Positions 1-8,442 of a stretch of 20,687 nt of DNA are shown here, piece by piece. The stretch is from Gammaproteobacteria bacterium (GTDB taxonomy: Bacteria > Pseudomonadota > Gammaproteobacteria > GRL18). Every line of letters begins with the position of its first letter. Positions within the stretch are counted from its first letter, which is position 1. A model generated the notes under the pieces. The model saw only the letters and a program-made list of their open reading frames with translations, had not been told where the DNA came from and did no database searches. The position numbers and the translations under genes were made by a program. Where the stretch lies: contig WTAX01000155.1 in assembly GCA_013139395.1 (NCBI GenBank), positions 1 through 20,687 of the forward strand, read 5' to 3'.

Positions 1-24
1 ATAAAGTCAGCAGGGACATAGTAA

Positions 25-3000
25 TTAACGATACATGATCTTGCTTTGCTGGTGAGTCAATTTATCAATACGACTTAATAATTCTTTAGTCAGACGAACA
101 TTCCAGTCAGGTGATAAATTAATAAGCACACGGGCTTTTTCACCCTGATAATGACACACAATCGGGCATTCTCCACCTTCCATAAAAGGGGTGATCACTG
201 CTTTTAAATTTTCAATAAATGTGTCATCAACCTGGCTATGGTTAATATTAATAGCTAAACGTCTGGCATAATGATTTCTGGCTCCGTCTAAGTCATAAAT
301 AGTATCCACATTAATACGGGCGTTACCGGAGTAATGATCCAGACCCAACTCACCAGAGAGCACAATGATAGTGTCTTTAACTAATATATCTCGGTACATT
401 TCATACTTATCGGCAAACAATACAATTTCATGTCGTCCACTGCGATCATCAATGGTAACAAAGGCCATTTTATCACCACGCTTGGTATTCATGGTGCGCA
501 TGGCAATAATTAAACCGGTAATGACAATATTTTGTTTTTTCTCCGGGTTAAGTTCCATAAGTTTATGGGTGGTGAAATTACGTAGTTCCGTCAGATATTG
601 TTCAATGGGGTGTCCAGTCAGATACAGACCCAGAGTCTCTTTTTCTAAACGCAGGCGTTCATCTTCAGGCCATTCAGGGAGTTGTTCAAAACTACTCTCA
701 GCATTGCCTGAGGTACTGTCCAGCGCACCCGTAGCAAAGAAATCGCCACCAAATAAATCATCCTGCCCGACCGCCTGAGCTTTAGAAAACTGTTCTGCTG
801 CTTTTGTCGCTTCGGGGATGGCATTTAACAAGGTTGCACGAGTACAAGCAAAATCATCCAGAGCACCGGCTTTAACTAAGGTTTCCATTACCCGCTTATT
901 ACAGCGTCGTAAATCCACACGGTTACAAAAATCCTGAAGATCCTTGTACACACCACCATTGTTACGCCCTTCAATAATACTTTCAATAGCACCCTCACCG
1001 ACACCTTTTATTGCACCCAGACCATAAACGACTTCATCATTATCACTGACTGAAAACTTGTACTGTGAAAGGTTCACATTAGGAGTGGTCACTTTAACTT
1101 TGGCATCACGACATTCTTCAATGACCACAACGACCTTTTCTGTATTATCCATATCCGCTGATAATACTGACGCCATAAAGGCCTCAACATAATGTGTTTT
1201 TAACCACAGTGTTTGATAAGACACCAGTGCATAGGCTGCTGAGTGAGATTTATTAAAACCATAGGCCGCAAATTTTTCCATCTGGTCAAAAATATGGGTG
1301 GCTACTTCTTTATCCACGCCATTCTCAACTGAACCATCTTCAAAAATAGAGCGCTGCTCTGCCATGACTTCCGGTTTTTTCTTACCCATTGCACGACGTA
1401 ATAAGTCAGCACCACCCAGAGTGTAGCCGGCAAGCACCTGAGAGATCTGCATTACCTGTTCCTGATACAAAATAGTACCATAGGTGGGTTGTAGAATGGG
1501 TTCCAGTGATGGGTGGGGGTATTCCACTTTTTGGCGGCCGTGTTTTCGATCAATAAAATCATCTACCATGCCTGATTGTAATGGTCCAGGTCGAAACAGT
1601 GCCACTAAAGCCACAATGTCTTCAAAACAATCAGGCTGCAGACGTTTGATCAGATCTTTCATACCTCTGGATTCAAGCTGGAAAACCGCTGTCGTATCGC
1701 TGGCTTTTAGAGTCTTAAATGAAGCGCGATCGGTTAAATCTATTTTTGCAATATCAATTGCCGCTTCACCTGTTTTTGCTTTTCTGGCGTTGATGATCTT
1801 TAACGCCCAGTCAATCACTGTAAGAGTTTTTAAACCCAGAAAGTCAAACTTAACCAGCCCTACTGTTTCTACATCATTTTTATCGTATTGGGTGACAATG
1901 CTCTGTGAACCTTCTTCACAGTAGACAGGAGAGAAGTCATTAATATCACTGGGCGATATAACAACACCACCAGCATGTTTACCGACATTTTTTGTGATAC
2001 CTTCCAGAGACAGAGCCATATCAATTAAGTCTTTAACAGCTTCATCAGTGTCATAGCGCCGTTGTAATTCTTCTTCCTGCTCCAGTGCTTGTGAAATGGT
2101 GATACCAATATCCATAGGGATTAGTTTAGCCAGTGAATCAACAAAACCATAGCCCTGCCCCTGCACACGACCGACATCACGAATTGCTGCTTTAGCCGCC
2201 ATTGAACCAAAGGTAATAATTTGTGACACCCGATCACGGCCATAGGTTTCTGCCACATATTGAATGACTTTATCTCGTCCATCCATACAAAAGTCAATAT
2301 CAAAATCCGGCATGGAAACCCGTTCCGGATTAAGAAAACGTTCAAACAGCAGATCATATTCCAATGGGTCCAGATCGGTGATGGTCATGGCATAAGCCAC
2401 CAGGGAACCCGCACCAGAACCACGTCCAGGCCCTACCGGTACATCATTTTCTTTTGACCATTGGATAAAATCGGCAACGATAAGGAAGTAACCAGGGAAT
2501 CCCATTTGGATAATAACGTCCAGTTCAATATCCAGACGTTCTCGATATTCTTTTACCTTCTCCTGCAAACTTTCATCAGTTAAACAGTTGTCACCAAAAA
2601 GTTGTACTAAACGTTTGTCTAAACCATCATGGGAGAGCTGACGAAAATAGTCATCCATACTCAAGCCATCCGGAATAGGAAAATCCGGTAAGAAATTTTC
2701 ACCCAGATGCAAGGTGACATTACAGCGTTTGGCTATTTGCAGACTATTTTCAATGGCTTCAGGAATATCAGCAAACAAGTCATTCATTTCATCACTTGAT
2801 TTGAAGTATTGATCTGGTGAATAATCATGCGGACGTTTTTTATCAGCAAGGACTCGCCCCTGATTAACACATACTCGTGCATCATGAGCTGCAAATTCAT
2901 CCTCTTTTAAAAACCGTACGGCATTGCTTGCCACTACAGGGAGATTAAATCGTTCGGCAAGTGCAACCGCATGATGCAAAAACGTTTCATCACCTGCACG

Positions 3001-3516
3001 GGAGGTTCTTTGCAATTCAAAATATAAACTATCCGTAAATAAATTTTGATAAAATGCTAATGCCTGCTCAGCTTCTTTTACTTTCCCATCCAGCAATAAT
3101 AAACCGACATCACTTTGTTTGCCGAGCAATGCAATAAAACCCGTTGAGTGCTCAGCCAGCCAGCTGTATTCAATCATGGCTCGACCAAGATGCTGCCCTT
3201 GTAAATAACTCTGAGAAATGAGATTTTTTAGATTGAGATAACCATCATTGTCCTTACATAAAAGTAATAAACGAAAGGGTTTTGTGGGTTCATCATCATT
3301 TTTTAACCATAAATCAGCACCCAGAATCGGCTTAATTCCAGCACCCAGACAAGCTTGATACACTTTAACCAGCGCATAAAGATTACTTTGATCAGTAATG
3401 GCAATGGCAGGCATTTGTGCTTCCTGAACTGCTTTAATCAGTGGTTTAAGACGCACAATACCATCGACTATAGAAAATTCTGTATGCAGATTTAAATGAA
3501 TAAATTGATTGGACAT
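25..3516 (-). CDS. dnaE: DNA polymerase III alpha subunit
   Basis: Catalytic subunit of the replicative DNA polymerase III holoenzyme. Seen: an N-terminal PHP domain beginning near HTEFS (residues 11-15), the palm motif PDFDIDF with acidic residues D404 and D406, the third catalytic aspartate D558 in VKFDFLGLK, a clamp-binding motif QDDLF at 918-922, and an OB-fold region near the C-terminus (ITGLI...MAFVTIDDRSGR). These sit 2-3 positions from E. coli D401/D403/D555 and the 920-924 clamp motif. The frame is open up to an ATG at 3573, but that adds 19 residues lying largely inside an inverted repeat. The start at 3516 gives 1163 aa, close to E. coli's 1160, and begins MSNQFIHL like the family, so I chose it; its ribosome site is weak. 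It follows rnhB after a 118-bp gap. What lies downstream (accA in E. coli) is outside the window. Confidence 0.97.
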   Translation of the reverse strand: MSNQFIHLNLHTEFSIVDGIVRLKPLIKAVQEAQMPAIAITDQSNLYALVKVYQACLGAGIKPILGADLWLKNDDEPTKPFRLLLLCKDNDGYLNLKNLISQSYLQGQHLGRAMIEYSWLAEHSTGFIALLGKQSDVGLLLLDGKVKEAEQALAFYQNLFTDSLYFELQRTSRAGDETFLHHAVALAERFNLPVVASNAVRFLKEDEFAAHDARVCVNQGRVLADKKRPHDYSPDQYFKSSDEMNDLFADIPEAIENSLQIAKRCNVTLHLGENFLPDFPIPDGLSMDDYFRQLSHDGLDKRLVQLFGDNCLTDESLQEKVKEYRERLDIELDVIIQMGFPGYFLIVADFIQWSKENDVPVGPGRGSGAGSLVAYAMTITDLDPLEYDLLFERFLNPERVSMPDFDIDFCMDGRDKVIQYVAETYGRDRVSQIITFGSMAAKAAIRDVGRVQGQGYGFVDSLAKLIPMDIGITISQALEQEEELQRRYDTDEAVKDLIDMALSLEGITKNVGKHAGGVVISPSDINDFSPVYCEEGSQSIVTQYDKNDVETVGLVKFDFLGLKTLTVIDWALKIINARKAKTGEAAIDIAKIDLTDRASFKTLKASDTTAVFQLESRGMKDLIKRLQPDCFEDIVALVALFRPGPLQSGMVDDFIDRKHGRQKVEYPHPSLEPILQPTYGTILYQEQVMQISQVLAGYTLGGADLLRRAMGKKKPEVMAEQRSIFEDGSVENGVDKEVATHIFDQMEKFAAYGFNKSHSAAYALVSYQTLWLKTHYVEAFMASVLSADMDNTEKVVVVIEECRDAKVKVTTPNVNLSQYKFSVSDNDEVVYGLGAIKGVGEGAIESIIEGRNNGGVYKDLQDFCNRVDLRRCNKRVMETLVKAGALDDFACTRATLLNAIPEATKAAEQFSKAQAVGQDDLFGGDFFATGALDSTSGNAESSFEQLPEWPEDERLRLEKETLGLYLTGHPIEQYLTELRNFTTHKLMELNPEKKQNIVITGLIIAMRTMNTKRGDKMAFVTIDDRSGRHEIVLFADKYEMYRDILVKDTIIVLSGELGLDHYSGNARINVDTIYDLDGARNHYARRLAININHSQVDDTFIENLKAVITPFMEGGECPIVCHYQGEKARVLINLSPDWNVRLTKELLSRIDKLTHQQSKIMYR

Positions 3517-3537
3517 AACTCTGGAAGCCTTATGTAT

Positions 3538-3566
3538 AAAATAATAACGTACGGGGTCGGAGTCAA
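3538..3566 (-). promoter_or_regulatory. Possible promoter for dnaE built partly from repeat arm
   Basis: On the minus strand TTGACT (3561-3566), inside the left arm of the inverted repeat, is followed after 17 bp by TATTTT (3538-3543), about 20 bp before the dnaE start. The -35 matches consensus at 5 of 6 positions and the -10 at 4 of 6. This is a pattern match only; transcription could equally come from upstream genes. Confidence 0.3.
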
Positions 3567-3626
3567 ATGGCATTTTCTACCGAACATTGATTGAATTCAG
3601 TGCTTATGCCATTTGACTCCGACCCC
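3553..3626. repeat. 21-bp perfect inverted repeat, miniature element-like
   Basis: The arm 3553-3573 is the exact reverse complement of 3606-3626, with a 32-nt centre (3574-3605). The arms begin GGGGTCGGAGTC when read inward from the outer ends. The element fills most of the rnhB-dnaE gap and starts 8 bp after the rnhB stop codon. No target-site duplication and no transposase are visible. A long stem with G-rich tips resembles REP-type or MITE elements mobilised in trans; that assignment is inference. As RNA it would form a very stable hairpin, but without a following T tract it is not a standard terminator. Confidence 0.85.
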
Positions 3627-3634
3627 TGTCTCAC

Positions 3635-4234
3635 TTAACTTTGATTGATAATTTTTTGTACTGGTTTATAACTTTTTCGATGTATTGGAGTAATACCCAG
3701 TGTCTGTAATGCTTCAATATGAAGTTTGGTTGGATAGCCTTTATGTCTGGCAAAACCATAGCCGGGATAGATTTTATCCAGAGCGATCATTTCATTATCA
3801 CGAGATACTTTTGCCAGTATTGAAGCAGCACTGATAGCAGCGACTTTTGCATCACCTTTAATCACCGCTTCACAGGGATGTGGGATCTGCGGACAAAACT
3901 TACCATCCACCAATACCCTGTCAGGAACAATATCCAGGCCGGCAACTGCACGCTGCATGGCCAGCAAAGTAGCATGAAAAACATTAAGCTCATCCACTTC
4001 TTCATGTTCCGCTCTGGCAATAAAATAGCACAGGGCTTTTTCCTTAATTTGCTCAGCTAATACGGTCCGTTTTTTTTCAGTCAGTTTTTTTGAGTCATCT
4101 AAACCTGCGATAGGATTTTCTGGGTCAAGGATCACCGCCGCAGTGACAACCGCACCCGCCAGAGGACCGCGACCGACTTCATCAACGCCAGCAATATATC
4201 CGGTTAAATTTGAGTATTGGGGATCAAAGCTCAT
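3635..4234 (-). CDS. rnhB: Ribonuclease HII
   Basis: Cuts the RNA strand of RNA-DNA hybrids and removes single ribonucleotides misincorporated in DNA. The 199-aa protein matches the family's usual length. Seen: the signature [12 protein letters not shown] at about residues 16-27 carrying the first two acidic catalytic residues, DDSKKL shortly after, a third aspartate in VLVDGK, and a fourth in [21 protein letters not shown]; the C-terminal motif KGYPTKLH is also typical. It starts 36 bp after lpxB and precedes dnaE, the standard gammaproteobacterial order, so it is probably cotranscribed with the lpx genes. Its stop codon lies 8 bp from the inverted repeat. Confidence 0.97.
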   Translation of the reverse strand: MSFDPQYSNLTGYIAGVDEVGRGPLAGAVVTAAVILDPENPIAGLDDSKKLTEKKRTVLAEQIKEKALCYFIARAEHEEVDELNVFHATLLAMQRAVAGLDIVPDRVLVDGKFCPQIPHPCEAVIKGDAKVAAISAASILAKVSRDNEMIALDKIYPGYGFARHKGYPTKLHIEALQTLGITPIHRKSYKPVQKIINQS

Positions 4235-4270
4235 ATAAGACTCTGCATTATTCTGTAATATAACGAAAAG

Positions 4271-5458
4271 CTAAGACAGCTTATCGTGCTCTTTAAGATA
4301 ATCTATCACTGCCTGTGCAGCCATGTTATCGGCGTCTTGACGCAGTAAGGTATGAATATCATTAAAAACTTCCAGCTTACTTTGCCATAGCTCATTTGAT
4401 AACAGGCTAAGTAATTTAGGTGCCAACACTTCAGAGCGTACTTCATTCTGGGTAATTTCTTCAACCAGAGCATCTCCTGCTAAAAGATTAGGTAAGGAGT
4501 AATAAGGTACTTTCAGCAGACGCCTGGCAATCCAATATGTTACAGGCGCCAGCTTATAGGCGACCAGCATCGGTTTTTTTAACAGCATCGCTTCAAGTGC
4601 TGCGGTTCCGGAAGCCAGAAGAACAGCATCCGATGCGGCCATGACATCTCTTGACTGGCCATCATATAATATAAAATGTGACCGTATATCTTCTTTTTTT
4701 ACAGCCTGAGCAAGCTCTTTCTCAAACTCTTGTTCAAGCTCTTTCTCAAAGAAGTGCCGTGTCTTTTGATTAACAAATGGAACAATAAAAATCAGATTCG
4801 GTCGAACATGTAAGCAATGAAGTAATGTTTCAATAAAGGGCTTTGCCAGTCGTGTGACTTCTGACATTCGACTCCCAGGCAAAACGGCAATAACAGATTG
4901 TTCAGATTTTACTTCAAGCTGTATTTTCTCTCGAGCCTGATTGATATCAATATCCAGATCAATTTCATCGGCCAGAGTATGACCTATGTATTTGACAGAG
5001 ATATTATGATTTTCATAAAATCTTGCTTCAAAAGGAAACAAGGTCAACATCAAATCAACTGCACGAGAAATTTTACCCAAACGGTATTGACGCCAGGCCC
5101 ATACCGATGGACTGACATAATGTATCGTACCAATACCTGCTTGTTTGAGTGTTGCTTCTACTACCAGATTAAAATCAGGCGCATCAATGCCAATAAACAC
5201 ATCAGGGGGGTTATTAATAAAGTGGCTAATCAATTCTTTGCGAATAGATGAGAGTTCACGATAATGAGCAAGTACTTCTACCAAACCCATTACGGATAGT
5301 TTTTCTGCAGGATAAATGGCCTTGCAGCCAGCTTCAATCATCAATGGTCCGGCAATACCTTCAAATTGTGCATCCGGATATTGTATTAACAGCGCCTTAA
5401 TTAATCCGGCAGCAAGAATATCACCTGAAGCCTCACCGGCAATGATGCCAATGCGCAT
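4271..5458 (-). CDS. lpxB: Lipid-A-disaccharide synthase
   Basis: Inner-membrane-associated glycosyltransferase that joins UDP-2,3-diacylglucosamine and lipid X into the lipid A disaccharide. Seen: the N-terminal motif GIIAGEASGD (residues 4-13), YVSPSVWAW in the middle, the LPGSRMSEV motif and the sugar-nucleotide region with LLASGTAALEAML. At 395 aa it is somewhat longer than E. coli LpxB (382). Part of the excess is an in-frame 8-residue duplication, FEKEL(E/A)Q(E/A), encoded by a 24-bp repeat at 4711-4750. Its ATG overlaps the lpxA stop by one base (TGATG), implying translational coupling. It belongs to the fabZ-lpxA-lpxB block. Confidence 0.97.
   Translation of the reverse strand: MRIGIIAGEASGDILAAGLIKALLIQYPDAQFEGIAGPLMIEAGCKAIYPAEKLSVMGLVEVLAHYRELSSIRKELISHFINNPPDVFIGIDAPDFNLVVEATLKQAGIGTIHYVSPSVWAWRQYRLGKISRAVDLMLTLFPFEARFYENHNISVKYIGHTLADEIDLDIDINQAREKIQLEVKSEQSVIAVLPGSRMSEVTRLAKPFIETLLHCLHVRPNLIFIVPFVNQKTRHFFEKELEQEFEKELAQAVKKEDIRSHFILYDGQSRDVMAASDAVLLASGTAALEAMLLKKPMLVAYKLAPVTYWIARRLLKVPYYSLPNLLAGDALVEEITQNEVRSEVLAPKLLSLLSNELWQSKLEVFNDIHTLLRQDADNMAAQAVIDYLKEHDKLS
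4711..4750. repeat. 24-bp-period in-frame tandem duplication within lpxB
   Basis: The 16-mer CAAGCTCTTTCTCAAA occurs at 4711-4726 and again at 4735-4750, a period of 24 bp (8 codons). It encodes two copies of FEKEL followed by EQE or AQA. The segment is highly charged and probably lengthens a surface helix. Confidence 0.85.
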
Positions 5459-6246
5459 CAGCGAATGATTCCCCGATTAACATTGTTCTGCAGAAAATCA
5501 ATCATCGGTGCAAGTTCAGCACAGTTAGTTGCTAATTCATTGATTTCAGTAATGGCATCATCCAAAGTCAGGTTTGAACGATAGAGTGCTTTATAAGCAT
5601 TACGGATTGACCTTATCGTGTCAGTAGAAAAACTCTGACGCTTTAAACCTTCAATATTAAGCCCATGCGGCCTGGCCATATGTCCTGAAACCATAATATA
5701 GGGCGGTACATCTTTAGAGATAACACTATTCATTGCTGTAAAGGCATAGGAGCCAATAGTACAAAATTGGTGTATCAGTGAAAAGCCGCCCAGAATCGCA
5801 TGACTATGAATATTGACATGCCCTGCAAGTGCCACATTATTAGCTAAAATAATATTACTGCCTAAAATACAGTCATGGGCAATATGCACATAGGCCATAA
5901 TAAGATTATCATCACCCAATAATGTTGCGCCGCGATCCTGAACAGTACCGCGATTTAAGGTAGTAAACTCACGAATGACATTTCTGTCACCGATTTCCAG
6001 TGTCGTATCTTCACCCTGATATTTTTTATCCTGCGGCGCTTCACCAATCGAACCAAACTGATAAAAGGTATTGTCTTTACCAATAGAGGTTGGGCCATTG
6101 ATAACCACATGCGAGGCAATTTTATTACCCGTATCTATTTTAACTTTTTTGCCGATAACCGAATAAGGGCCGATTTCTATATCATCTGCCAGTTCAGCAG
6201 AGGGATCAATTATAGCGGTAGGATGAATTCGTTGTTGTTGTGACAT
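5458..6246 (-). CDS. lpxA: UDP-N-acetylglucosamine O-acyltransferase
   Basis: Cytoplasmic acyltransferase that starts lipid A synthesis by moving a 3-hydroxyacyl chain from acyl carrier protein to the 3-OH of UDP-GlcNAc. The 262-aa length is identical to E. coli. Seen: left-handed beta-helix hexapeptide repeats through most of the protein, the catalytic histidine H124 in HIAHDC, the HQFC motif, and the C-terminal NIEGLKRQSFS helix region. The position matching E. coli G173 is a methionine (M172), as in the C10-selective Pseudomonas aeruginosa enzyme, which suggests a 3-hydroxydecanoyl donor. The gene starts 5 bp after fabZ and overlaps lpxB by one base. Confidence 0.98.
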   Translation of the reverse strand: MSQQQRIHPTAIIDPSAELADDIEIGPYSVIGKKVKIDTGNKIASHVVINGPTSIGKDNTFYQFGSIGEAPQDKKYQGEDTTLEIGDRNVIREFTTLNRGTVQDRGATLLGDDNLIMAYVHIAHDCILGSNIILANNVALAGHVNIHSHAILGGFSLIHQFCTIGSYAFTAMNSVISKDVPPYIMVSGHMARPHGLNIEGLKRQSFSTDTIRSIRNAYKALYRSNLTLDDAITEINELATNCAELAPMIDFLQNNVNRGIIR

Positions 6247-6251
6247 CTGCT

Positions 6252-6707
6252 TCAGGCATCTCTCTCAGCACACATTAATTCTGCAGAAGCGACGATATTA
6301 TCATCGACAGTTGCTACGGCTTTAAACTTCCATACACCACGCATATTCTTAATCACTTCAACCTTCAGCATTAATTGTTCGCCTGGATTAACAGGACGCT
6401 TGAATCGCGCTTTATCAATACCCACCAGATAATATAGTGATTCACCATCAGGCTTAGAGTCTGTCGATTTATAGGCTAAAATCCCTGTTGCCTGAGCCAG
6501 AGCTTCAATAACTAAAACACCCGGTAAAATAGGTTTTTGAGGAAAGTGTCCCGTAAACTGAGGTTCATTATAGGTCACATTTTTAAGGGCTAGTAATGAT
6601 TTTCCTGGTTCAAAATCAATCACTTTGTCTACTAAGAGAAATGGATAACGATGTGGAAGGTGCTCCAATACATCATTAATATCCATTGAGTTAAGTTGCT
6701 TTTCCAT
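6252..6707 (-). CDS. fabZ: 3-hydroxyacyl-ACP dehydratase FabZ
   Basis: Dehydrates 3-hydroxyacyl-ACP in fatty acid elongation and so competes with LpxA and LpxD for the same substrate pool. The 151-aa hot-dog-fold protein shows the hallmark LPHRYPFLLVDKV near residues 17-29, the catalytic histidine H54 in FTGHFPQKPILPGV and the catalytic glutamate E68 in VIEALAQ. An AAGAAG ribosome site lies just before the chosen ATG. It sits between lpxD and lpxA as in other gammaproteobacteria. The upstream gap of 123 bp contains a 17-bp tandem repeat. Confidence 0.98.
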   Translation of the reverse strand: MEKQLNSMDINDVLEHLPHRYPFLLVDKVIDFEPGKSLLALKNVTYNEPQFTGHFPQKPILPGVLVIEALAQATGILAYKSTDSKPDGESLYYLVGIDKARFKRPVNPGEQLMLKVEVIKNMRGVWKFKAVATVDDNIVASAELMCAERDA

Positions 6708-6720
6708 TTTGTTCTTCTTT

Positions 6721-6754
6721 GTTAAAGCTTATAGATAGTTAAAGCTTATAAATA
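6721..6754. repeat. 17-bp tandem repeat (two copies) upstream of fabZ
   Basis: GTTAAAGCTTATAGATA (6721-6737) is followed directly by a copy with one mismatch (6738-6754). The repeat begins 14 bp from the fabZ start codon, in its leader. Each copy contains an AAGCTT palindrome. Function unknown; replication slippage is the simplest explanation. Confidence 0.85.
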
Positions 6755-6830
6755 ACTAAAAATTATTCTTACAGGCATAGGGTACTTTTTAACTAAATGT
6801 AAGTTAACTAATTTAAAACCTGTTTAAAGG

Positions 6831-7856
6831 CTATTGTTTTTTTTCTAATTTGCTCAAGCGTCGAGCCATTTTGTCCAGTTGTTTAAAGCGAACAAAATTT
6901 TTATGCCATTGTGTATTTTCCTGTAACGGTGTTCCTGATGAATACACACCCGCTTCGGTAATCGATTTTGTCACCAGTGAGGTTGCGGTAATATGAACAT
7001 GATCAGCAATTTGCAAATGTCCCAGAATACCTGCCCCGCCGCCAATAGCGCAATATTGACCAATGGTAGAACTTCCTGCAATACCAACACAGCCTGCAAT
7101 TGCCGTATTTTTACCTATCCGGACATTATGAGCAATTTGAATCAAGTTATCTAGTTTAACACCATTTTCAATAATAGTATCTTCAATAGCACCACGATCA
7201 ATGGTAGTATTTGCACCAATTTCTACCTCATCACCAATGATAACACGACCTAATTGCGGCACTTTGAACCAATGCCCCTGCTCATTTGAAATACCAAAAC
7301 CATCACTGCCAATAACGGCACCAGAATGGATGATACATTGTTGTCCTATTGATACATTAGAATAAATTGAAACATTGGGATAGAGTATGCTGTTATCACC
7401 AATTTTTACATCATCAGCAATACTGCAACCCGCAAGCAGTCTGACATTATCACCGATTTGAGAGCCTGAGCCTACAACAACATGGGCACCAATACTGGTA
7501 TTGTTACCTATGCTGACATTATCTTCTATCACTGCAGTTGATGCAATTTCAACTTGCTCAGTTATGGGTTTTGTCAGCCAGGTCGCTATTTTAGCATAGG
7601 CCAGATAAGGATCTTTTGATAAAATGGCACTGCTTGGGCAATTAGCCAAATCATCTGGATGGAGTATCACAATTGAGGCTTTAGTTGTTGCTAAAAACTG
7701 GTGATATTTTCGGTTTGAAAAAAAGCTCAGATCATTTTTCTTTGCAAGTTCAAGCGTAGCAATACCTGAAATACAGACATCAGGATCGCCATGGGTATTT
7801 GCACCAATCACATTGGCCAGCTCTTTTAGACTGGCTTGTCGTGTAGGGATAGACAT
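6831..7856 (-). CDS. lpxD: UDP-3-O-acylglucosamine N-acyltransferase
   Basis: Third step of lipid A synthesis: adds a 3-hydroxyacyl chain from ACP to the 2-amine of UDP-3-O-acylglucosamine. The 341-aa length equals E. coli LpxD. Seen: an N-terminal uridine-binding domain (about 1-100, including LSFFSNRKY), a hexapeptide-repeat beta-helix (about 105-290), the catalytic histidine H243 in IQIAHNV, and a C-terminal helix after [10 protein letters not shown]. In the region that measures acyl length the residues aligning with E. coli M290 and M292 appear to be Thr and Leu. The gene is separated from skp by 73 bp, most of it a 13-bp tandem repeat, and from fabZ by 123 bp. Confidence 0.98.
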   Translation of the reverse strand: MSIPTRQASLKELANVIGANTHGDPDVCISGIATLELAKKNDLSFFSNRKYHQFLATTKASIVILHPDDLANCPSSAILSKDPYLAYAKIATWLTKPITEQVEIASTAVIEDNVSIGNNTSIGAHVVVGSGSQIGDNVRLLAGCSIADDVKIGDNSILYPNVSIYSNVSIGQQCIIHSGAVIGSDGFGISNEQGHWFKVPQLGRVIIGDEVEIGANTTIDRGAIEDTIIENGVKLDNLIQIAHNVRIGKNTAIAGCVGIAGSSTIGQYCAIGGGAGILGHLQIADHVHITATSLVTKSITEAGVYSSGTPLQENTQWHKNFVRFKQLDKMARRLSKLEKKQ

Positions 7857-7864
7857 TTGTTAAA

Positions 7865-7916
7865 ATAGGTACCTTGTTTATTTACCTTAGCTATTTACCT
7901 TAGTTATTTACCTTAG
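7865..7916. repeat. 13-bp tandem repeat, four units, in lpxD leader
   Basis: Read on the minus strand, three near-identical units CTAAGGTAAATA(A/G) (7916-7878) are followed by a diverged fourth, ACAAGGTACCTAT (7877-7865), ending 8 bp before the lpxD ATG. Each unit carries AAGGTA, so a Shine-Dalgarno-like box recurs every 13 nt. The core GGTAAATAG also matches the last three codons of skp (Gly-Lys-stop), suggesting the array grew from the skp 3' end. Confidence 0.85.
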
Positions 7917-7929
7917 CGACTAAACATGA

Positions 7930-8442
7930 CTATTTACCAGAGTACTGTTTTTTTAACTGCGCCAGAATTTTATCCGTAATATCAATCTTCTTGCTGGCGT
8001 AAATAACACCTTCACTAATAATTAAATCATACTTTTCTTTTTGAGCAATGGTTTGAATTGATTTTAGAACTGATTTTTGTAGTTTGACCAACTCTTCATT
8101 TTGACGGATACTGACATCTTCTTTAAAAGCCAACTTATCACGCTCAAGATCTCTTCTCAATAAGGTGATTTTTCTTTTTAACTTGTTAAGCTCAGCAGCG
8201 GATAAAATAGCAGCATCTTTCTGTAACTTTTCTTCATTTTTAAGGATCTGCTTTTGCAAACTCACTAAAGATTTATCCCGTTTAGAGAATTCTTTTTGTA
8301 GTTTATTACGAGCTGATTCAGCCTGAGGTGCTTTTTGTAACAATTTAGCCTGATTAACAAAAGCAATTTTTTGCTCTGCATAAGCAAATGACACAGAGAA
8401 AAGCAATGTGATTAAAATAAATAATCGAGTATATGCAATCAT
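7930..8442 (-). CDS. skp: Periplasmic chaperone Skp (OmpH family)
   Basis: Holds unfolded outer-membrane proteins in the periplasm on their way to the BAM complex. The 170-aa precursor has a signal peptide of about 22 residues with a hydrophobic core (LFILITLLFSVSF) and a likely cleavage after AYA. The mature protein opens with QKIAFVNQAKLL, the conserved trimerisation strand, then two long highly charged helices (about 45-125) that form the tentacles, and a C-terminal strand YDLIISEGVIYAS. E. coli Skp is 161 aa. A TAGGA ribosome site lies 8 bp before the ATG. It follows bamA after 99 bp, the conserved pairing of chaperone and insertase. Confidence 0.95.
   Translation of the reverse strand: MIAYTRLFILITLLFSVSFAYAEQKIAFVNQAKLLQKAPQAESARNKLQKEFSKRDKSLVSLQKQILKNEEKLQKDAAILSAAELNKLKRKITLLRRDLERDKLAFKEDVSIRQNEELVKLQKSVLKSIQTIAQKEKYDLIISEGVIYASKKIDITDKILAQLKKQYSGK

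Noticed and set aside
365..778. Open frame of 137 codons on the plus strand
   Set aside because: It lies wholly inside dnaE on the opposite strand, has no family-like sequence and no ribosome site; a shadow frame. The same applies to other opposite-strand frames, such as 1484-1924 and 17189-17710.
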